Assembly (NCBI GenBank): GCA_009843785.1
Contig: VYCT01000196.1
Location: 1 to 41,231 of the forward strand
Direction of reading: 5' to 3'
DNA: 41,231 bases
DNA from: Candidatus Poribacteria bacterium
GTDB taxonomy: Bacteria; Poribacteria; WGA-4E; WGA-3G
Shown here one piece after another: positions 8,003 through 15,953 of this stretch; position 1 is the stretch's first letter, and each line of letters starts with the position of its first letter. Made by a program: the position numbers and the translations under genes. The notes below the pieces were generated by a model that was not told the DNA's origin, made no database searches, and was given only the letters and a program-made list of their open reading frames with translations.

Positions 8003-8437
8003 TTATTGGTAGATGCTGTCGGCTTCACGATCCTGATTCAAATAGTCAGTGAGAATGATCACTGCTGCGACCTCGTCAATCAGTTCTTTCTGTTCTTTTG
8101 TGTCTTTGTTAAGTTCTCGTAATATCTCTTCAGCCTCAGCGGTTGTAAAGCGTTCGTCCTGAAATTCAATCGGGATGTTGATGACACCCTCCAGGCGTTG
8201 CGCGAACTTCTGAATTTTTTCCGCTTGTGGTCCAATCGAACCGTCAAGTGAGATAGGTAACCCGATAATAACACGTTCTACCTTGTGGATGGAAATGAGG
8301 TCTGAAATAGCAATCAGATCGACTTTCCGATTTTTCCGAGTCAGCGTACACAGTGGGTGTGCGGCAACCCCGAGTTCATCACTGAGGGCAACCCCAATAC
8401 GTATATCACCAACGTCTAATCCGAGTAAAATTGCCAT
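8003..8437 (-). CDS. ruvX: Putative pre-16S rRNA nuclease / Holliday-junction resolvase-like RuvX (YqgF)
   Basis: This 144-residue protein has the RNase H-like YqgF fold. It opens with LLGLDVGDIRIGVALSDELG (first catalytic Asp), continues with VIIGLPISLDGSIGPQA and FQDERFTTAEAEEIL (conserved DERxTTxxA), and ends with an IDEVAAVIILTDYL helix holding the last acidic residue. Members process the 5' end of 16S rRNA in E. coli. The ATG is preceded by GGAG at about 6 bases. It is directly followed by mltG with no gap, so the two are probably translated from one mRNA. Confidence 0.93.
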   Translation of the reverse strand: MAILLGLDVGDIRIGVALSDELGVAAHPLCTLTRKNRKVDLIAISDLISIHKVERVIIGLPISLDGSIGPQAEKIQKFAQRLEGVINIPIEFQDERFTTAEAEEILRELNKDTKEQKELIDEVAAVIILTDYLNQDREADSIYQ

Positions 8438-8617
8438 AAGAGCTCCATTTTTTTTTGTTATCTATCGTCAGATAATTGATTGCTGAACACCGAATCAGAA
8501 GCGGCCTGAACGTAAAATCGGGACTACTAATCCGAAGAACGTTTCAGTTAAAATTTTACACGAAAAGTTGTGTGTAGTCAAGGAAAATCTGGTGAAGGCA
8601 AAAATTCCGATAGAGGG

Positions 8618-8647
8618 TTGATAAATAACGCTAATTTGTGCTATAAT
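8618..8647 (+). promoter_or_regulatory. Sigma-70-type promoter of the restriction-modification pair
   Basis: TTGATA (8618-8623), an 18-base spacer and a perfect TATAAT (8642-8647) lie 35 bases before the methyltransferase GTG. AGAGGGAAGG at about 8664-8673 is the ribosome-binding site. The rest of the 8438-8681 spacer shows no gene. Confidence 0.65.
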
Positions 8648-8681
8648 TTCGGCAAATAAAACAGAGGGAAGGTATCAAACA

Positions 8682-9611
8682 GTGCAATTGCCTCTCGAGT
8701 TTAATGAAGATAATCAAACGACTAACCATTATCTCTATTATGGCGATAACCTCTCGATTCTTCAGCAGTATATTGAGGATGAGCATGTTGGTCTAATCTA
8801 TATTGATCCCCCGTTTAACACTGGAAAACTTCAGAAACGCACGGAGATTGAGGTCGAACTGGATGCCAAGGGCGACCGCGTGGGTTTTCAAGGCAAGACA
8901 TACCGCACCTACAAGGGCAAAACCACACACTATACCGACAAGTTTGAGAGTTCGGATGCCTACTTAAAGTTTTTACGTCCTCGTTTTGAGGAGGCGTACC
9001 GGGTGCTGCATCCACACGGCAGTTTCTTCCTCCATATTGATTATCGGGAAGTGCATTATTGTAAGGTGATGCTTGATGAAATTTTCGGGCGGGAATCGTT
9101 TATGAACGAGATTATCTGGGCTTACGATTATGGTGGTAGACCTAAGTCACGGTGGCCCGCTAAGCACGATAATATCTTGTGGTACGCTAAAAACCCTAAG
9201 CACTATACCTTCAATTTCGATGAGATGGATAGAATCCCGTACATGGCACCCGGTTTAGTTGGTAAAGAGAAGGCAGCACGAGGCAAAACACCAACCGATG
9301 TCTGGTGGCATACCATCGTCAGTACCAACGGAAGTGAAAAGACGGGTTATCCTACGCAGAAACCGCTCGGAATACTTAATCGTATTGTCAAGGTACATTC
9401 AGCACCAGGCGATATCCTCTTAGATTTTTTTGCTGGTAGTGGTACATTTGGAGAGGCAGCAGCAAGGCACAATCGTTCCTCTATTTTGATTGATAATAAT
9501 ATTCCTGCGATTAAGATTATTATCGACAGGTTAAAATTTCATGGTATTAAGCTAGTCAACGCCAGTTACGAAACATTAATGGAGGAAGTTGATGAAAAAT
9601 CTTCCGCTTGA
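8682..9611 (+). CDS. Site-specific DNA methyltransferase (beta-class, N6-adenine or N4-cytosine)
   Basis: This is a 309-residue DNA amino-methyltransferase. Motif IV (IYIDPPFNTG, the catalytic DPPF) comes first at about residues 40-49. The AdoMet-binding motif I (LLDFFAGSGTFGEAA) comes near residue 250 after TGYPTQKPLGILNRIV. This order defines the beta class, common in Type II and Type III systems. The start is GTG with a good AGAGGGAAGG site. It overlaps the next gene by 20 bases, and that gene has a PD-(D/E)xK nuclease motif, so this is read as the protecting enzyme of a Type II restriction-modification pair. Lack of a large Res helicase argues against Type III. The target sequence cannot be read. 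Confidence 0.9.
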   Translation: MQLPLEFNEDNQTTNHYLYYGDNLSILQQYIEDEHVGLIYIDPPFNTGKLQKRTEIEVELDAKGDRVGFQGKTYRTYKGKTTHYTDKFESSDAYLKFLRPRFEEAYRVLHPHGSFFLHIDYREVHYCKVMLDEIFGRESFMNEIIWAYDYGGRPKSRWPAKHDNILWYAKNPKHYTFNFDEMDRIPYMAPGLVGKEKAARGKTPTDVWWHTIVSTNGSEKTGYPTQKPLGILNRIVKVHSAPGDILLDFFAGSGTFGEAAARHNRSSILIDNNIPAIKIIIDRLKFHGIKLVNASYETLMEEVDEKSSA

Positions 9612-10152
9612 TATAGATGTGAGAGAAATAGTCTCTATTGCTGAAAATCTACGCAACGAATACAACAGTAATAATTTAGATTGGGTAGAAAGTCCATTCG
9701 CTTGGATTAAATGTTTACCCTCCAGAACAAAAGGGAAAATTGGTGAGCAACTTATAGAACGCTGGTGTACGGAGCAAAATTTTGATGTTAAACCTTCGCC
9801 AGATTCCGAGGCTGACCGTATCATTAGTGGACTTCGGGTTGAGATAAAATCTTCAACCTTATGGAAAAGCGGAATATATAAGTTTCAGCAGTTGCGAGAT
9901 CAAGCGTACGATCTGGTCATTTGTTTGGGAATTAGTCCATACGATGTCCATTGTTGGATTTTGTCCAAAAAGGTGATACTAGATCAATGGAAATCTGGAG
10001 GGATCCGATCACAACATACAGGGCGCCAAGGTACAGATACCGCGTGGTTATCCGTTAATCCAAGTACCCCTCAAATTTGGCTAACACCACAAGATGGTAG
10101 ACCAACAAATGCTATCAAAATACTTCGTCAATTTACAAAAGCGAGGCAATAA
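9592..10152 (+). CDS. Putative Type II restriction endonuclease (PD-(D/E)xK fold)
   Basis: I do not recognise this 186-residue protein as a named enzyme. Its position directly after a DNA methyltransferase, overlapping by 20 bases, and a plausible catalytic core support a restriction endonuclease. SPDSEADRIISGLRVEIKSS gives an acidic residue followed by a strand and ExK, the PD-(D/E)xK pattern. An upstream KGKIGEQLIERW helix with Glu resembles the first helix of the fold. The track starts at TTG 9589; I prefer ATG 9592, 6 bases after GGAGG. The region is more A+T-rich than the neighbouring lpx and E2 genes, in line with horizontal gain. The alternative is a non-specific nuclease-like partner protein. 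Confidence 0.65.
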   Translation: MKNLPLDIDVREIVSIAENLRNEYNSNNLDWVESPFAWIKCLPSRTKGKIGEQLIERWCTEQNFDVKPSPDSEADRIISGLRVEIKSSTLWKSGIYKFQQLRDQAYDLVICLGISPYDVHCWILSKKVILDQWKSGGIRSQHTGRQGTDTAWLSVNPSTPQIWLTPQDGRPTNAIKILRQFTKARQ

Positions 10153-10162
10153 TGGTAGGTTA

Positions 10163-10228
10163 GGGGATTATAATATTGAACTCGTTAACGCTGATTACGA
10201 GACACTTAACACGCAAGCAATAGAATAG
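10163..10228 (+). pseudogene. C-terminal remnant of a second DNA methyltransferase
   Basis: Just after the nuclease gene, one frame reads GDYNIELVNADYETLNTQ to a TAG. This closely parallels the last residues of the upstream methyltransferase (HGIKLVNASYETLMEE). No start codon or upstream methyltransferase body is present, so it is a fossil tail. It differs in sequence from the intact gene, so it is not a recent exact duplicate. Confidence 0.6.
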
Positions 10229-10351
10229 AGGTATTTTGGTTGTTCACTTGGTGTAGGAATATAAAAAAACTGCTTTTTGGCTATCTTTTTTAATACTGAT
10301 GTTTCTAATAAGTATGGGTACTGTAAATGGTTCGCTTGATATTTAACAAAA
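10229..10351. other. Non-coding spacer
   Basis: This A+T-rich spacer lies between the methyltransferase remnant and the 22-bp repeats ahead of the PspA-like gene. The ORFs listed on the minus strand here are shadows. Nothing else is supported. Confidence 0.35.
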
Positions 10352-10395
10352 AACGAATGCGAAGGGCGCAGGGAACGAATGCGAAGGGCGCAGGG
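10352..10395 (+). repeat. Tandem 22-bp repeat carrying the Shine-Dalgarno of the PspA-like gene
   Basis: AACGAATGCGAAGGGCGCAGGG occurs twice back to back (10352-10373, 10374-10395). The second copy runs into AGGGA, about 8 bases before the GTG start of the PspA-like gene, so the repeat end supplies the ribosome-binding site. Confidence 0.8.
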
Positions 10396-10406
10396 AGGGA
10401 TGGACT

Positions 10407-11087
10407 GTGAAAAGACTTAAGGAAATTTCGGAACAGATTCGAGAGGGGATAACCGAATTTATGGAGGCAGTAGACGGTACCGAATCTCTGCTTGATAAAA
10501 CTATCCTTGATATGAAAAAACGGCTTGCCGAGGCAAAAGATCTCGTCGCTACAGCGATGGCTGAGGAGCAGAGACTCAAACGCGCCTATCAGGAGGCTAT
10601 TGATACCGCGGAAATATGGGGTAAAGAGGTTGATACGGCTTCGCAGATGGATGACCCTGGACGCGCAAGTAAAGCACGGGAACGTGAGCGGCAGCATCTA
10701 CTTCTGGCAGACGACTATAAACGTCAAATTGATGTCCAAGAAACAGTTGTTGCTCGCCTTAAGGCTGCGCTCCATGAATTTTACCATGAGTTCCGGGATA
10801 CCGTGAAACGCTCTGAAACCCTTTGCCAACGTCAGAAACAAGCAGAAACGCGAGTAGAATTCTATAAGAAGGTTTATCAATTGTTGGTGAATGAATTGGA
10901 CACCCATGTGTCTAAAGTTTTTGAGCAGGCGGAACAGAAATTGAAAGCGACGGAAGCCGAAGCGGAAATTTGGGAAGACAAGGGGCGTGCTGCTACCGCT
11001 GACACAGAAACTGACGGAGACAACTTCAACCTGGACCAAGCACTCGCAGAACTTAAAGATGATGTCTTGGGCAGTGGGCGAAAATGA
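10407..11087 (+). CDS. PspA/IM30-family coiled-coil protein
   Basis: The 226-residue protein is almost entirely predicted helix with heptad-like, charged sequence, as in PspA/IM30/Vipp1 (ESCRT-III-like) proteins: LLDKTILDMKKRLAEAKDLVATAMAEEQRLKR is the family hallmark near residues 28-60. The C-terminal part is Asp/Glu-rich. Such proteins bind and stabilise the inner membrane under stress. The GTG start follows the repeat-borne GGGAGGGA. The stop overlaps the next ATG by 4 bases (ATGA), so it is translationally coupled to an ABC transporter ATPase. This suggests a membrane-stress or exporter-associated role (inference). Confidence 0.85.
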   Translation: MKRLKEISEQIREGITEFMEAVDGTESLLDKTILDMKKRLAEAKDLVATAMAEEQRLKRAYQEAIDTAEIWGKEVDTASQMDDPGRASKARERERQHLLLADDYKRQIDVQETVVARLKAALHEFYHEFRDTVKRSETLCQRQKQAETRVEFYKKVYQLLVNELDTHVSKVFEQAEQKLKATEAEAEIWEDKGRAATADTETDGDNFNLDQALAELKDDVLGSGRK

Positions 11088-11839
11088 TTAACCTCTTGGA
11101 GCTGACGAAATATTTCGGCAAGTTATGCGCCGTTGATGCGCTGACATTGCAGGTGGATGCCGGTGAGATTTTTGGGTTCCTCGGACCCAATGGCGCGGGG
11201 AAAACGACGACAATCAATATGCTCACAGGTTTACTCCGTCCAACATCTGGGACCGCGACACTTGGCGGGTACGATATTCAGCAGCAGAGTCTGCAGGCGA
11301 AGGCGATTCTCGGACTGATGCCAGATACACCGCAACTCTACGAGGCGTTAACGGGTAGGCAGTTTGTCCGTATGATCGCCGATTTATATGAAGTGCCACC
11401 GCGACAAACCGAAAATGAGATGGGGAGCCTACTTGACCAACTTGAACTTGTTGATGCCGCTGATGATCAGATTAAAGGGTATTCCTACGGTATGCAGAAG
11501 AAAATTCTACTGATCTCGCTCCTCGTGCATCACCCCAAAATCCTTTTTCTTGATGAACCTACCAGTGGGCTGGATCCGAGAAGCGCGCGCACCGTCAGGG
11601 AAATTTTGCGAGAACGCTGTGAGCAAGGCTGTACCGTCTTTATGACAACACATATACTTGAAATTGCCGAGCGGATCTGTGACCGGGTCGGCATTATTAG
11701 TAAAGGGCAGCTGATCGCTGTCGGGACACTCTCAGAATTACAGCAAAAGCAGCGTGATCTCCAAACGCAGTCCACCGATGTCAATCAGCAGGCAGAGACA
11801 TTAGAGGATATTTTTCTTGATCTAACGGCCGATGTTTAA
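11084..11839 (+). CDS. ABC transporter ATP-binding protein
   Basis: This is a 251-residue ABC-2-type exporter ATPase. Walker A is GPNGAGKTT near residue 36; the signature loop is a degenerate YSYGMQKK rather than LSGGQ; Walker B and D-loop are ILFLDEPTSGLDP; the H-loop His is in TTHILE. The A-loop region is atypical, as in many ABC-2 ATPases. The start overlaps the PspA-like gene by 4 bases. A permease gene follows after about 150 bases, giving a likely PspA-ATPase-permease unit. The substrate is unknown. Confidence 0.93.
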   Translation: MINLLELTKYFGKLCAVDALTLQVDAGEIFGFLGPNGAGKTTTINMLTGLLRPTSGTATLGGYDIQQQSLQAKAILGLMPDTPQLYEALTGRQFVRMIADLYEVPPRQTENEMGSLLDQLELVDAADDQIKGYSYGMQKKILLISLLVHHPKILFLDEPTSGLDPRSARTVREILRERCEQGCTVFMTTHILEIAERICDRVGIISKGQLIAVGTLSELQQKQRDLQTQSTDVNQQAETLEDIFLDLTADV

Positions 11840-11991
11840 AGAGTGGCTATCAGCCTACTTCGCAGTGGAGTCTGTCGGCAACCCGGACCAGAGACTCTTA
11901 AAAATCTTGCATGTTCCTATTTCCGTCAGAATTAACCCAGAACCATCGTGGAACGTAGTGGAACGATGAGCATTTGGCGATAATTAAAAAG
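11840..11991. other. Spacer between ABC ATPase and permease genes
   Basis: This spacer has GGCTATCAGCC at about 11846, a word shared with the repeats at 5419 and 6774. Its GAACGTAGTGGAACGATGAGCA segment loosely resembles the start-proximal repeat but is too degenerate to assign. No gene is seen. Confidence 0.35.
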
Positions 11992-13629
11992 ATGTTAAGA
12001 AATATCAAAATTCTACTAAAAGCGGACTGGCAAGGCTGGGGAAATAGTCTTAAACGCGGCGGAGAGACATGGCGGAAAGGCATTTTAAAAGGCATCGGTT
12101 ATCTTATCTTCATCGTCGCATTGGCAGTGTTAGGCAACACCGTTTTCAGCCATTTGCGGTTCATTGAGGCGAAACCTACGCTGCTGTTGGGCGTTATTAA
12201 TGGTTTCATGGCGTTCGGACTTATTGTCATTGCCAAAGAGTTGATGGAGAGTTCACTGAAAAGTCTGTACGAAACACCGGATACCGCTCTCTTACACGCT
12301 GTGCCGATGCGTCCGGTAACAATTTTCGGATATAAGTTTGTTCATCTCACGACGACCCGCTTCCCAAGTATACTCTGTTTTTTGGGGCCTCCGTGGGTGA
12401 TGTTTGGTCTAATATTTGAACTGCCTTGGTTTTTTTACGCGTTACTATTTCCGACATGCTTGTGTCTTCTCGTAATGCTCGCGAGTTATGTTACCATCAG
12501 CGTCATGTTGATCGCTCGTTTCTTTTCATCCGGGTGGCTTCTTGCAACACTCAAGGTACTCGGTACGGTCATCGGTGTCACTGTAGGGTTTCTGTTATCA
12601 TTGACACTGTTTACGACATCTGATTTAATACCGGTGAAACAGTTTTTGCTGGATTGGGCGTCCTCGGAAACAGCCGGTGCAGCGTCTAAACGGTATCCGC
12701 ACGAATGGATTGGCGAATTCATGTTGATCTGGACAACTGAGTCTACAATAGGGGACCGATTAAAATGGATGCTGTGGGCACTTGGCGGATGTCTCACCTC
12801 TGTGGGCATCGCAACCTTCGTTGCACAGTTGGTTTATCAGAGAGGTTGGGAAAATATCCGTCAATTGAAAGTCAAGCGGAAGCCGATACGGAGCAATGGT
12901 GATCCTAAAGCATCGGACCTAAAAGGTATTACTATAGCACTCGGGCGCGGTAAAATCAGGACGATGATGCTAAAAGATTTTCTGGTCTTTGCCAGACATA
13001 GTGGACGGCTGATTGCGGTTGTAATGCTTACGCTTTTTTTGGCAGTCCACATCGGCATATTATTTACAGGTGGGGGCAGCGCAGATGCGAATGCCGCTGA
13101 GATTCTCACTGTTCAGATCGTACTTTACAGCATTCTTATTACCTTTGGTATCAGTTGTAACGGACTACGGGATGAAGCAAAGACATGGTGGATGCTGAAA
13201 TCTGCGCCTGTCACACCGAATATGGTGTTTACAAGCAAGTTCCTAACCGCGTTTCTCTGTGCATTGGTTTATGCCGAATTCTGGTCCTTGGTTGCAGGGT
13301 ATCTACTCCGAATGCCGAGAGACGTTTGGTTGCCTGTCCTACTAACACCTGTTATAACACTCCCCGCAGGGTGTGCCTTGAATACGACAATTGGAACACT
13401 ACCATGGATGGCGGAGTTGAACCATCAACCGAGACCGCTTTTGCGGGTTGTTACTTTCGCCGTGACACTCGTTGTTGATATGGGACTTGTGATCGCGCCA
13501 GTGATAGCATGGTATACAGAAAGCATCGTTCTGTTTGTAGGCTTGATAACCATCCTTGCGGGTGTGTTTGTGGTGTCTTATAAGTGGGGAATCAGCAACC
13601 TTCGCAGGTTGTTAGTCGCACAGTCGTAA
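11992..13629 (+). CDS. ABC exporter permease, large multi-pass membrane protein
   Basis: The 545-residue protein carries about a dozen hydrophobic segments grouped in two blocks (about residues 30-245 and 340-540), with a long polar loop between. This fits the fused ABC-2 permeases paired with single ATPases. A basic, amphipathic N-terminus (KILLKADWQGWGNSL) precedes the first membrane segment. The ORF track uses a TTG at 11974; the ATG at 11992 seems more natural, though neither has a strong Shine-Dalgarno. It lies downstream of the cognate ATPase gene. I cannot assign a transported molecule. Confidence 0.8.
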   Translation: MLRNIKILLKADWQGWGNSLKRGGETWRKGILKGIGYLIFIVALAVLGNTVFSHLRFIEAKPTLLLGVINGFMAFGLIVIAKELMESSLKSLYETPDTALLHAVPMRPVTIFGYKFVHLTTTRFPSILCFLGPPWVMFGLIFELPWFFYALLFPTCLCLLVMLASYVTISVMLIARFFSSGWLLATLKVLGTVIGVTVGFLLSLTLFTTSDLIPVKQFLLDWASSETAGAASKRYPHEWIGEFMLIWTTESTIGDRLKWMLWALGGCLTSVGIATFVAQLVYQRGWENIRQLKVKRKPIRSNGDPKASDLKGITIALGRGKIRTMMLKDFLVFARHSGRLIAVVMLTLFLAVHIGILFTGGGSADANAAEILTVQIVLYSILITFGISCNGLRDEAKTWWMLKSAPVTPNMVFTSKFLTAFLCALVYAEFWSLVAGYLLRMPRDVWLPVLLTPVITLPAGCALNTTIGTLPWMAELNHQPRPLLRVVTFAVTLVVDMGLVIAPVIAWYTESIVLFVGLITILAGVFVVSYKWGISNLRRLLVAQS

Positions 13630-13695
13630 CGTTTGTAACACTTGCAATCGAGATTTTTAACCTCATCTACTTCCGAAGCACAGAAAAGGGGAAAG

Positions 13696-14217
13696 ATGTT
13701 AATAGAATATGAGGGCATAACACCGGATGTACATGCCTCGGTCTTTGTTGCACCTGGGGCGATGATTATTGGTGATGTGACAATTGGTCAAGAATCGAGC
13801 ATCTGGTTTAACAGTGTACTCCGCGGAGATTTAGAACCGATCCGAATTGGGTGTCGTACCAACGTGCAGGACGGTGCGGTCATACACATGGATAAAGAGA
13901 TACCGTGCCTTATCGGTGATGACGTTACGATCGGTCACGGTGCTATTCTTCACAGTTGTACGATTGGCAACGCAGCTCTGATTGGGATGGGCGCGATTCT
14001 TTTGACAGGTTCGGTCATCGGTGAACGGGCTATTGTCGCTGCTGGGACGCTTGTGCGCGAGGGGCAGGAGATCCCACCGGGGACCGTCGCTATGGGCGTA
14101 CCCGCGAAAGTTCGACGTGAGGCTACCGAGGCTGAACTTGAACGCGTCCGGCACGGTAAGGACGATTACATCTTGCGTGGCAAATTAATGCAAAAATCTA
14201 CTTTGACATCTCAATAG
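13696..14217 (+). CDS. Gamma-carbonic-anhydrase-like hexapeptide-repeat protein (YrdA/PaaY type)
   Basis: This 173-residue left-handed beta-helix protein has repeated [V/I]G-hexapeptides (APGAMIIGDVTIGQESSIWF, RIGCRTNVQDGAVIH). The three zinc histidines of gamma-class carbonic anhydrases are present: one in VIHMD and two in TIGHGAILHSC. The C-terminal GVPAKVRREATEAE helix is typical. The start at 13696 (MLIEYEG) follows AAAAGGGGAAAG, so the 18 upstream residues of the track ORF are dropped. Many family members lack measurable anhydrase activity, so the function is stated only at the family level. Confidence 0.88.
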   Translation: MLIEYEGITPDVHASVFVAPGAMIIGDVTIGQESSIWFNSVLRGDLEPIRIGCRTNVQDGAVIHMDKEIPCLIGDDVTIGHGAILHSCTIGNAALIGMGAILLTGSVIGERAIVAAGTLVREGQEIPPGTVAMGVPAKVRREATEAELERVRHGKDDYILRGKLMQKSTLTSQ

Positions 14218-14274
14218 GTACATTTTATCAGTGTAGCGATTTTTATTTTACGGTAACCGATAAAAAGGAAGATT

Positions 14275-15315
14275 ATGGCAAAACGAACATGTTTGATGAT
14301 TGGTGGCAGTGGTATGGCCGGTGGCTGGATCCACAACTTCACCAGTAATTTCAGCGATCGGATTGAAATCATTGGATTAGCAGATGTGAATACAGATGTT
14401 CTCGCATCGCAAGGCGAGACGTTAGGTCTCAGTGCCTCACAACTCTTCACGGATTTTAACGAGGCGTGTGCAGCGGTCAAGGCTGACTTTTGCGGGATTG
14501 CCGTCCCACCGCAATTCCACAGTCCTGCAGCGATTGCCGCTATGGAAAACGGGATGCCCGTTATTTGTGAAAAACCGATCGCCGACACCTTGGATGCAGC
14601 GAAAGCGATGGTACGCACTGCGCAAAATACCGGATTACCGTGCGCGATTATCCAAAATTATCGCTATGCGAACAATAAACAGGAATTAATTCGCATCCGT
14701 GATGAAGGTCGATTGGGACGACTCCAGCACATTGTGGGTAGATACGCTTGTGATTACCGGCGCTATCTCTCATGGGGAAGAGATTGGCGGCATGATATGG
14801 ATTTCGCACTCCTCTTTGAAGGCTCTGTTCATCATTTAGATATGCTCCGATTCCTCTCCGGCGGCGATTGCGAGACCTTGATCGGATTTGGTTGGAACCC
14901 CGAATGGTCGAGTTTCCAGCACTACTCCAGCGGTCTCTATATGATGCGTATGGATAACGGAGTTCACACCTCTTATGAAGGAAACAGTTCCTCTGCGGGG
15001 ATCATTAATTGTTGGAATTCCGAACACTACCGCGCCGAGTTTGAAGAGGGTGCAGTCGAAATCGCAGGCGGAAACCAGATGACGATCCACCGGGTCGGTG
15101 GTGAAGCGGAAGTTTATGAGGCGCCACCCATTCCGTATCACGCACATCAGCATCTGTTTGATGAGTTCCTGAATTGGATTGATGGGGGTGAACCTTCTGA
15201 TACACGCATTGAGGACAATATCAAAAGTTTCGTGCTTGTCATCGCTGCGATGGAAACGACCGTTGATGGGCAACCGAAGCAAATTGCTGATTATCTCAGT
15301 GATTTAGATCTCTAA
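14275..15315 (+). CDS. Gfo/Idh/MocA-family oxidoreductase
   Basis: This 346-residue NAD(P)-dependent oxidoreductase probably acts on a sugar or cyclitol. The Rossmann loop is a GGSGMAG variant near residue 9. ADVN follows the second strand, the CEKPIAD block holds the conserved EKP lysine, and GSVHHLDMLRFL carries the likely catalytic histidine. The C-terminal beta-sheet domain runs from about residue 130. An AAAAAGGAAG site precedes the ATG. Genes of this family are very numerous in Poribacteria and Planctomycetes, often in carbohydrate degradation. The substrate is not determined by sequence. Confidence 0.9.
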   Translation: MAKRTCLMIGGSGMAGGWIHNFTSNFSDRIEIIGLADVNTDVLASQGETLGLSASQLFTDFNEACAAVKADFCGIAVPPQFHSPAAIAAMENGMPVICEKPIADTLDAAKAMVRTAQNTGLPCAIIQNYRYANNKQELIRIRDEGRLGRLQHIVGRYACDYRRYLSWGRDWRHDMDFALLFEGSVHHLDMLRFLSGGDCETLIGFGWNPEWSSFQHYSSGLYMMRMDNGVHTSYEGNSSSAGIINCWNSEHYRAEFEEGAVEIAGGNQMTIHRVGGEAEVYEAPPIPYHAHQHLFDEFLNWIDGGEPSDTRIEDNIKSFVLVIAAMETTVDGQPKQIADYLSDLDL

Positions 15316-15365
15316 GATTTACGCGTCTGCACTCGCGAAAGTTGCGGGTCGGATAGGTGTTAACT

Positions 15366-15662
15366 ATGCTTAATCCAGATCACGAAATACCACGTGTCCT
15401 TGAGGATATCCCGGAATCGGAGCAGCACGCTTTACTTGAAAAGGCGGCAACCTGGATTGTGCGGCGCAGTCTGACCACGCCGGCAATTATCGTCTTGGAG
15501 ACCTGCAAACCGCTGAACTTTTTGGGCAGTCAATTTTTAATTGCATTTAGCCCTTTCGTTCAAGCAATTTTCAAAGGCGACGAATACCACAAATTCGCGC
15601 TCGTTTTGGAGAAAGATGCGAATGTGGAGCTCCTGATTGAATTGATTGAGGCACAATCGTGA
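15366..15662 (+). CDS. Small conserved-looking protein of unknown function
   Basis: I do not recognise this 98-residue protein. It has an acidic N-terminal helix (IPRVLEDIPESEQHALLEKAATWI), then a moderately hydrophobic stretch TTPAIIVLETCKPLNFLGSQF and FLIAFSPFVQAIF, and an acidic C-terminus. The hydrophobic part could be membrane-associated or a buried core. The ORF track begins at GTG 15357; the ATG at 15366 is preferred. It lies 50 bases after the Gfo/Idh/MocA gene on the same strand. Its stop is followed by the long direct repeat. Confidence 0.65.
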   Translation: MLNPDHEIPRVLEDIPESEQHALLEKAATWIVRRSLTTPAIIVLETCKPLNFLGSQFLIAFSPFVQAIFKGDEYHKFALVLEKDANVELLIELIEAQS

Positions 15663-15697
15663 GTCCGGAGGGACAGCCTCTCGCGTTCGATGTCCGA

Positions 15698-15810
15698 AAG
15701 CGGTTTCCTCTTAGTCCAAAAACCGAGCCCGTAATGTAATGGAGGGCGACTCAATAGCGAAAACCGTTAATTCACCAAACAACGAAACTTACCCGCAAGG
15801 AAACTTAAAA
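15698..15810 (+). repeat. 113-bp direct repeat, copy 1
   Basis: The 113-base unit from AAGCGGTTTCC to AAACTTAAAA recurs 141 bases downstream with one mismatch (G15703 to A15844). It contains AGCCCGTAATGTAATGGAGG and ends in CCCGCAAGGAAACTTAAAA, the start-proximal leader motif, but here no gene start follows. The 28 bases between the copies contain GGATATACGGAG, also found near the sulfatase leader. Confidence 0.9.
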
Positions 15811-15838
15811 AGGCGGGATATACGGAGCAGAACGCCCT

Positions 15839-15951
15839 AAGCGATTTCCTCTTAGTCCAAAAACCGAGCCCGTAATGTAATGGAGGGCGACTCAATAGCG
15901 AAAACCGTTAATTCACCAAACAACGAAACTTACCCGCAAGGAAACTTAAAA
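15839..15951 (+). repeat. 113-bp direct repeat, copy 2, ending at the E2 start
   Basis: This near-identical second copy ends two bases before the ATG of the E2 gene. Its terminal CCCGCAAGGAAAC carries the AAGGAAA that should serve as ribosome-binding site, so the repeat terminus doubles as the translation leader. Confidence 0.9.
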
Positions 15952-15953
15952 TT

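Noticed and set aside
10305-10697. Minus-strand ORFs opposite the PspA-like gene
   Set aside because: Shadows of a strongly coding coiled-coil gene; no motifs.
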